NCBI GenBank assembly: GCA_018004645.1
Contig: JAGNBV010000021.1
Location: 1 to 34,652 of the forward strand
Origin: Bacteroidales bacterium
Lineage (GTDB): Bacteria > Bacteroidota > Bacteroidia > Bacteroidales > CAIWKO01
Direction of reading: 5' to 3'
Length of the DNA stretch: 34,652 nt
Every line of letters starts with the position of its first letter. Position 1 is the first letter of the stretch. The notes beneath the pieces were generated by a model. It was given only the letters and a program-made list of their open reading frames with translations, ran no database searches and had not been told where the DNA came from. Positions 32,363 through 34,652 of the stretch are shown here, piece after piece. A program made the translations under genes and the position numbers.

Positions 32363-33167
32363 CTTCGGTATTGATTATTTTATCGCTTTGTTTTATCCTG
32401 GTTAATTCGTTTTTCTGCAAAATTTCCCTGGCCAAGTTCAGGTAGTTGATAGCTCCCTTGCTGTCGGCGTCATACATGATGATAGTTTCGCCAAAGCTGG
32501 GGGCTTCACCAAGTTTGGTATTGCGCTGGATAATGGTGTTGAACACCATTTGTTGAAAATGCGTTTTTACTTCTTCAACCACCTGATTGGACAGGCGCAG
32601 ACGCTGGTCGTACATGGTGAGCAAAATGCCCTCAATGTCCAGGTCCGGGTTCATGTGTTGCTGCACAATTTTTATGGTATTCAGCAGTTTTCCGAGTCCT
32701 TCCAGAGCAAAATATTCGCATTGAACGGGGATGATGACCGAATCGGCCGCCGCCAGCGAGTTGACCACGATCAGGCCGAGAGAAGGGGAACAGTCGATGA
32801 TGATAAAATCGTAATTGTCCTTTATTTTGCTGATGACCTTGCGCATCATTTTTTCGCGGTGCGGTTGGTTAATCAGTTCAATCTCGGCGCCCACCAGGTC
32901 GATGTGGGCAGGCAGCAGGTCCAGGTTGGGTGTTTTCGTGTTCAGGATGATATTTTTGGGCTCTACATCTTCGATGATACACTCATAAATACTGGTTTTG
33001 ATATTCTTTGGGTCAAACCCGACTCCGGAAGTGGCATTGGCCTGCGGGTCGGCATCAATCAGCAATGTCTTGAACTCAAGCACAGCGAGGCTGGCGCTAA
33101 GATTGATGGCTGTAGTGGTTTTTCCTACTCCTCCTTTTTGGTTAGCAATAGCAATGACTTTTCCCAT
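32352..33167 (-). CDS. parA: Chromosome-partitioning ATPase ParA (Soj)
   Basis: 271 residues. The deviant Walker A KGGVGKTT lies at residues 11-18, with the signature Lys at the beginning of the loop. Switch I follows in LIDADPQANATSG, and Walker B-like FIIIDCSPSLG around 122-132. The remaining body (VPVQCEYFALEGLGKLL, IEGILLTMYDQRL, GEAPSFGETIIMYDADSKGA) matches Soj-type ParA of bacterial chromosomes. It dimerises on ATP, binds DNA non-specifically and is released by ParB. It is first in the parA-parB-DUF5683 unit, and a -7 element is at 33194-33201. Length is normal for the chromosomal type, with no N-terminal DNA-binding extension as in plasmid ParA. Confidence 0.96.
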   Translation of the reverse strand: MGKVIAIANQKGGVGKTTTAINLSASLAVLEFKTLLIDADPQANATSGVGFDPKNIKTSIYECIIEDVEPKNIILNTKTPNLDLLPAHIDLVGAEIELINQPHREKMMRKVISKIKDNYDFIIIDCSPSLGLIVVNSLAAADSVIIPVQCEYFALEGLGKLLNTIKIVQQHMNPDLDIEGILLTMYDQRLRLSNQVVEEVKTHFQQMVFNTIIQRNTKLGEAPSFGETIIMYDADSKGAINYLNLAREILQKNELTRIKQSDKIINTEDDK

Positions 33168-33193
33168 AGAAAACTTTCGATTTTTTCAGATTA

Positions 33194-33201
33194 CAAAAAT
33201 A
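33194..33201 (-). promoter_or_regulatory. -7 element for parA-parB-DUF5683
   Basis: The minus strand reads TATTTTTG, an exact TAnnTTTG match, 26 bases before the parA ATG. No good -33 TTTG was found at 17-23 bases upstream. Confidence 0.45.
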
Positions 33202-33261
33202 CCACCTTTTATCCGAATTAATAAATAAAGTTTTGCACTAAAAGTGAAAACACAAAACATT

Positions 33262-33285
33262 ATAAACCAGAATATTGTGGTTTAT
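33262..33285. terminator. Hairpin between the DUF3276 gene and parA
   Basis: ATAAACCA (33262-33269) and TGGTTTAT (33278-33285) form eight perfect pairs around GAATATTG. On the minus strand only a short TTTT follows after four bases. It is a candidate terminator for the DUF3276 transcript, with modest strength. Confidence 0.4.
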
Positions 33286-33316
33286 TTTAACAAAAAATAT
33301 GAAATGAAGAAAAGGT

Positions 33317-33682
33317 TTATTTATAACCCTCAGAATCTTCCTCAGTTTTGTTTTCTTTGTTTTCCTGATATTCTTCGGCTGCCAGTTGATCATCTTCGGG
33401 ATCGGGGGCTGGCACTTCACCGGTTTCAATAAATTTCATCACCACGTCGAGACCTTTGAGGAATTTTTCAAAGTCTTCACGATACAAAAAAAGTTTGTGC
33501 TTTTCGTAGAAGAACTTTCCCGACTCGTTGCTGAAACGTCTTTTGCTTTCAGTAATCGTCAGGTAATAGTCTTCGCTCCGCGTTGATTTTACATCAAAAA
33601 AATAGGTTCTTTTCCCTGCCCTTACTGCTTTAGAGAAAATCTCTTCACGGTCGTTTCTTTCATTAAAATCTTTCTCTTCCAT
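33317..33682 (-). CDS. DUF3276 / PUR-alpha-like nucleic-acid-binding protein
   Basis: A 121-residue protein. The core KRTYFFDVKSTRSEDYYLTI (about 24-43), then ESKRRFSNESGKFFYEKHKL and FLYREDFEKFLKGLD, is the single PUR repeat of DUF3276, the small bacterial relatives of PUR-alpha that bind single-stranded nucleic acid. The C-terminal 30 residues are highly acidic (PDPEDDQLAAEEYQENKENK) and probably disordered, a usual feature of these proteins. It has its own divergent promoter opposite nusB, and a hairpin separates it from parA. A regulatory role is likely but its targets are unknown. Confidence 0.88.
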   Translation of the reverse strand: MEEKDFNERNDREEIFSKAVRAGKRTYFFDVKSTRSEDYYLTITESKRRFSNESGKFFYEKHKLFLYREDFEKFLKGLDVVMKFIETGEVPAPDPEDDQLAAEEYQENKENKTEEDSEGYK

Positions 33683-33703
33683 ATAGTCCTTGTTTTATTG
33701 TTA

Positions 33704-33733
33704 CAAAAATAAAAACTTTCCGTAATATTTCAA
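33704..33733 (-). promoter_or_regulatory. Promoter of the DUF3276 gene with both -33 and -7 elements
   Basis: The minus strand has TATTTTTG (33711-33704) preceded by TTG (33733-33731) with 19 bases between, close to the Bacteroidota consensus. The -7 element ends 21 bases before the ATG at 33682. Confidence 0.6.
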
Positions 33734-33799
33734 TTAGTATTTATGACAAAATTTTTACGGCAATGGTTGTTCACCTGAAAAAAAAACTGACATAAAAAA

Positions 33800-33817
33800 T
33801 ATTTTTGTGTACTTTCG
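33800..33817 (+). promoter_or_regulatory. -7 element(s) for nusB
   Basis: TATTTTTG (33800-33807) matches TAnnTTTG exactly and TACTTTCG (33810-33817) with one mismatch; either could serve the ATG at 33842. No clear -33 element was seen. Confidence 0.4.
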
Positions 33818-33841
33818 TGCAAAATTTGAGCCTTCAGATAA

Positions 33842-34652
33842 ATGTTAAACCGACGAGTACTAAGAATAAAGGTGATGCAAGCCCTTTATGCGTTCTTTCA
33901 GTCTGATAACGACCGCGTGGATGTTGCTGTAAGAAACCTGCAAAAAAATATTTACGGTATTTACAACCTCTATATTTACCAAATGTCTTTTTTGATTGAA
34001 ATTGTAGATTTCGCACGCGAAACCATTGAAATCAAGAAAAACAAATATTTTCCCACCGAGGAAGAAGCCAACCCAAATACCCGTTTTGTCAACAACAGCA
34101 TCATTTTAAAAATCGAAAACAGTCCTGATTTTAAAAGAAAACACGAAGAACTGAAAATCAACTGGGCTGACCAGGAAGTGCTGATCCGCAAGACTTACCA
34201 ACAAATAACCGAAGCGGACTTTTTCCAGGCATATATGAAAAACCAGGAGGATTCCTCCGACAATGATTTCAGGGTCCTGGAACAGATAGTGGATACTTTT
34301 ATTGCCGAAAACGAGGCACTGCAGCAGTATTTTGAAGATATAAATGTATTTTGGGCTGATGATTTTGATGTGGCTTGTTTTATGTTGGTAAAATCCCTGA
34401 AATACCTCAAAAACTCTACTGAAAAAAATCCGTTCCTGCCAACGCTCTTTGGCAACCAGCAAGGCGATGACGAGAAGGAAGAAATAAAATTTCTTACCGA
34501 CCTTTTTTCAAAAACAGTCATGCACCGCGATGAGTTTGACGATTTGATAGAAGCCCGCGTGGATAACTGGGAGATTGACCGCATCGCCCTGATGGACTCG
34601 CTGCTGATTAAAATGGCCCTGGCCGAATTTACCGAATTTCCTACCATCCCTA
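33842..34652 (+). CDS. nusB: Transcription antitermination factor NusB, Bacteroidota long form (C-terminus beyond window)
   Basis: An open frame begins MLNRRVLRIKVMQALYAFFQ and runs 270 codons to the window edge without a stop. The initial RRxLRIKVMQALYA is the start of the NusB fold in this phylum. The last visible part, FDDLIEARVDNWEIDRIALM, then DSLLIKMALAEFTEFPTIP, is the conserved NusB core helix. NusB with S10 binds boxA RNA and supports antitermination of rRNA transcription. The Bacteroidota form has a long helical region between these ends (about 35-210), so the protein is about twice the E. coli length. Only a few dozen residues should be missing. Confidence 0.92.
   Translation, partial: MLNRRVLRIKVMQALYAFFQSDNDRVDVAVRNLQKNIYGIYNLYIYQMSFLIEIVDFARETIEIKKNKYFPTEEEANPNTRFVNNSIILKIENSPDFKRKHEELKINWADQEVLIRKTYQQITEADFFQAYMKNQEDSSDNDFRVLEQIVDTFIAENEALQQYFEDINVFWADDFDVACFMLVKSLKYLKNSTEKNPFLPTLFGNQQGDDEKEEIKFLTDLFSKTVMHRDEFDDLIEARVDNWEIDRIALMDSLLIKMALAEFTEFPTIP

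Noticed and set aside
32550..33221. 223-residue plus-strand frame opposite parA
   Set aside because: Entirely antisense to a well-supported ParA with all motifs; no promoter or domain.

Overview
The window reads as a chromosomal piece of a member of the Bacteroidota, probably an uncultured Bacteroidales-like lineage. Four things point there. Several starts are preceded by the phylum's promoter -7 element (TAnnTTTG). Four proteins carry C-terminal modules typical of type IX secretion (T9SS) cargo. RpoZ, NusB, DUF4835 and DUF3276 have the Bacteroidota forms. The bamD-rpoZ-coaBC-DUF4835-recN gene order is familiar from this phylum. No tRNA, rRNA, CRISPR array or intact mobile element was seen.

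Left block (1-6915, minus strand). Three tandem paralogous membrane proteins combine a GT-C/TMTC-like glycosyltransferase core with a C-terminal TPR tail. They are followed by a SAM methyltransferase and a multi-TM protein cut by the window edge. A strong promoter candidate precedes the first paralogue. The 386-base gap between paralogues two and three holds a GC-rich palindromic element.

Middle block (7196-22153). argS diverges from the paralogue cluster. Then come a small lipoprotein, a convergent secreted M4 metallopeptidase with a T9SS signal, an apparent insertion-sequence scar, an LtaS-like phosphotransferase/sulfatase and two giant surface adhesins. The adhesins share a 786-bp C-terminal module with no length difference but have unrelated heads and stalk repeats.

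Right block (22219-34652). A housekeeping run encodes bamD, rpoZ, coaBC, a DUF4835/PorD-type protein and recN. It is followed by an M1-type metallopeptidase and a C10 (streptopain-like) cysteine peptidase with a T9SS signal. On the minus strand lie DUF3276 (PUR-type), parA, parB and a DUF5683 membrane protein, the last ending in a clear intrinsic terminator. The 5' part of nusB runs off the right edge.

The working picture is cell-surface biology: secreted peptidases and Thr-rich adhesins exported by T9SS, an outer-membrane assembly lipoprotein, a probable T9SS accessory protein, and a tandem cluster of putative O-mannosyltransferase-like enzymes that might glycosylate exported proteins. The last link is inference. 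All positions, motifs and repeats were read by eye; no alignment or database search was run.
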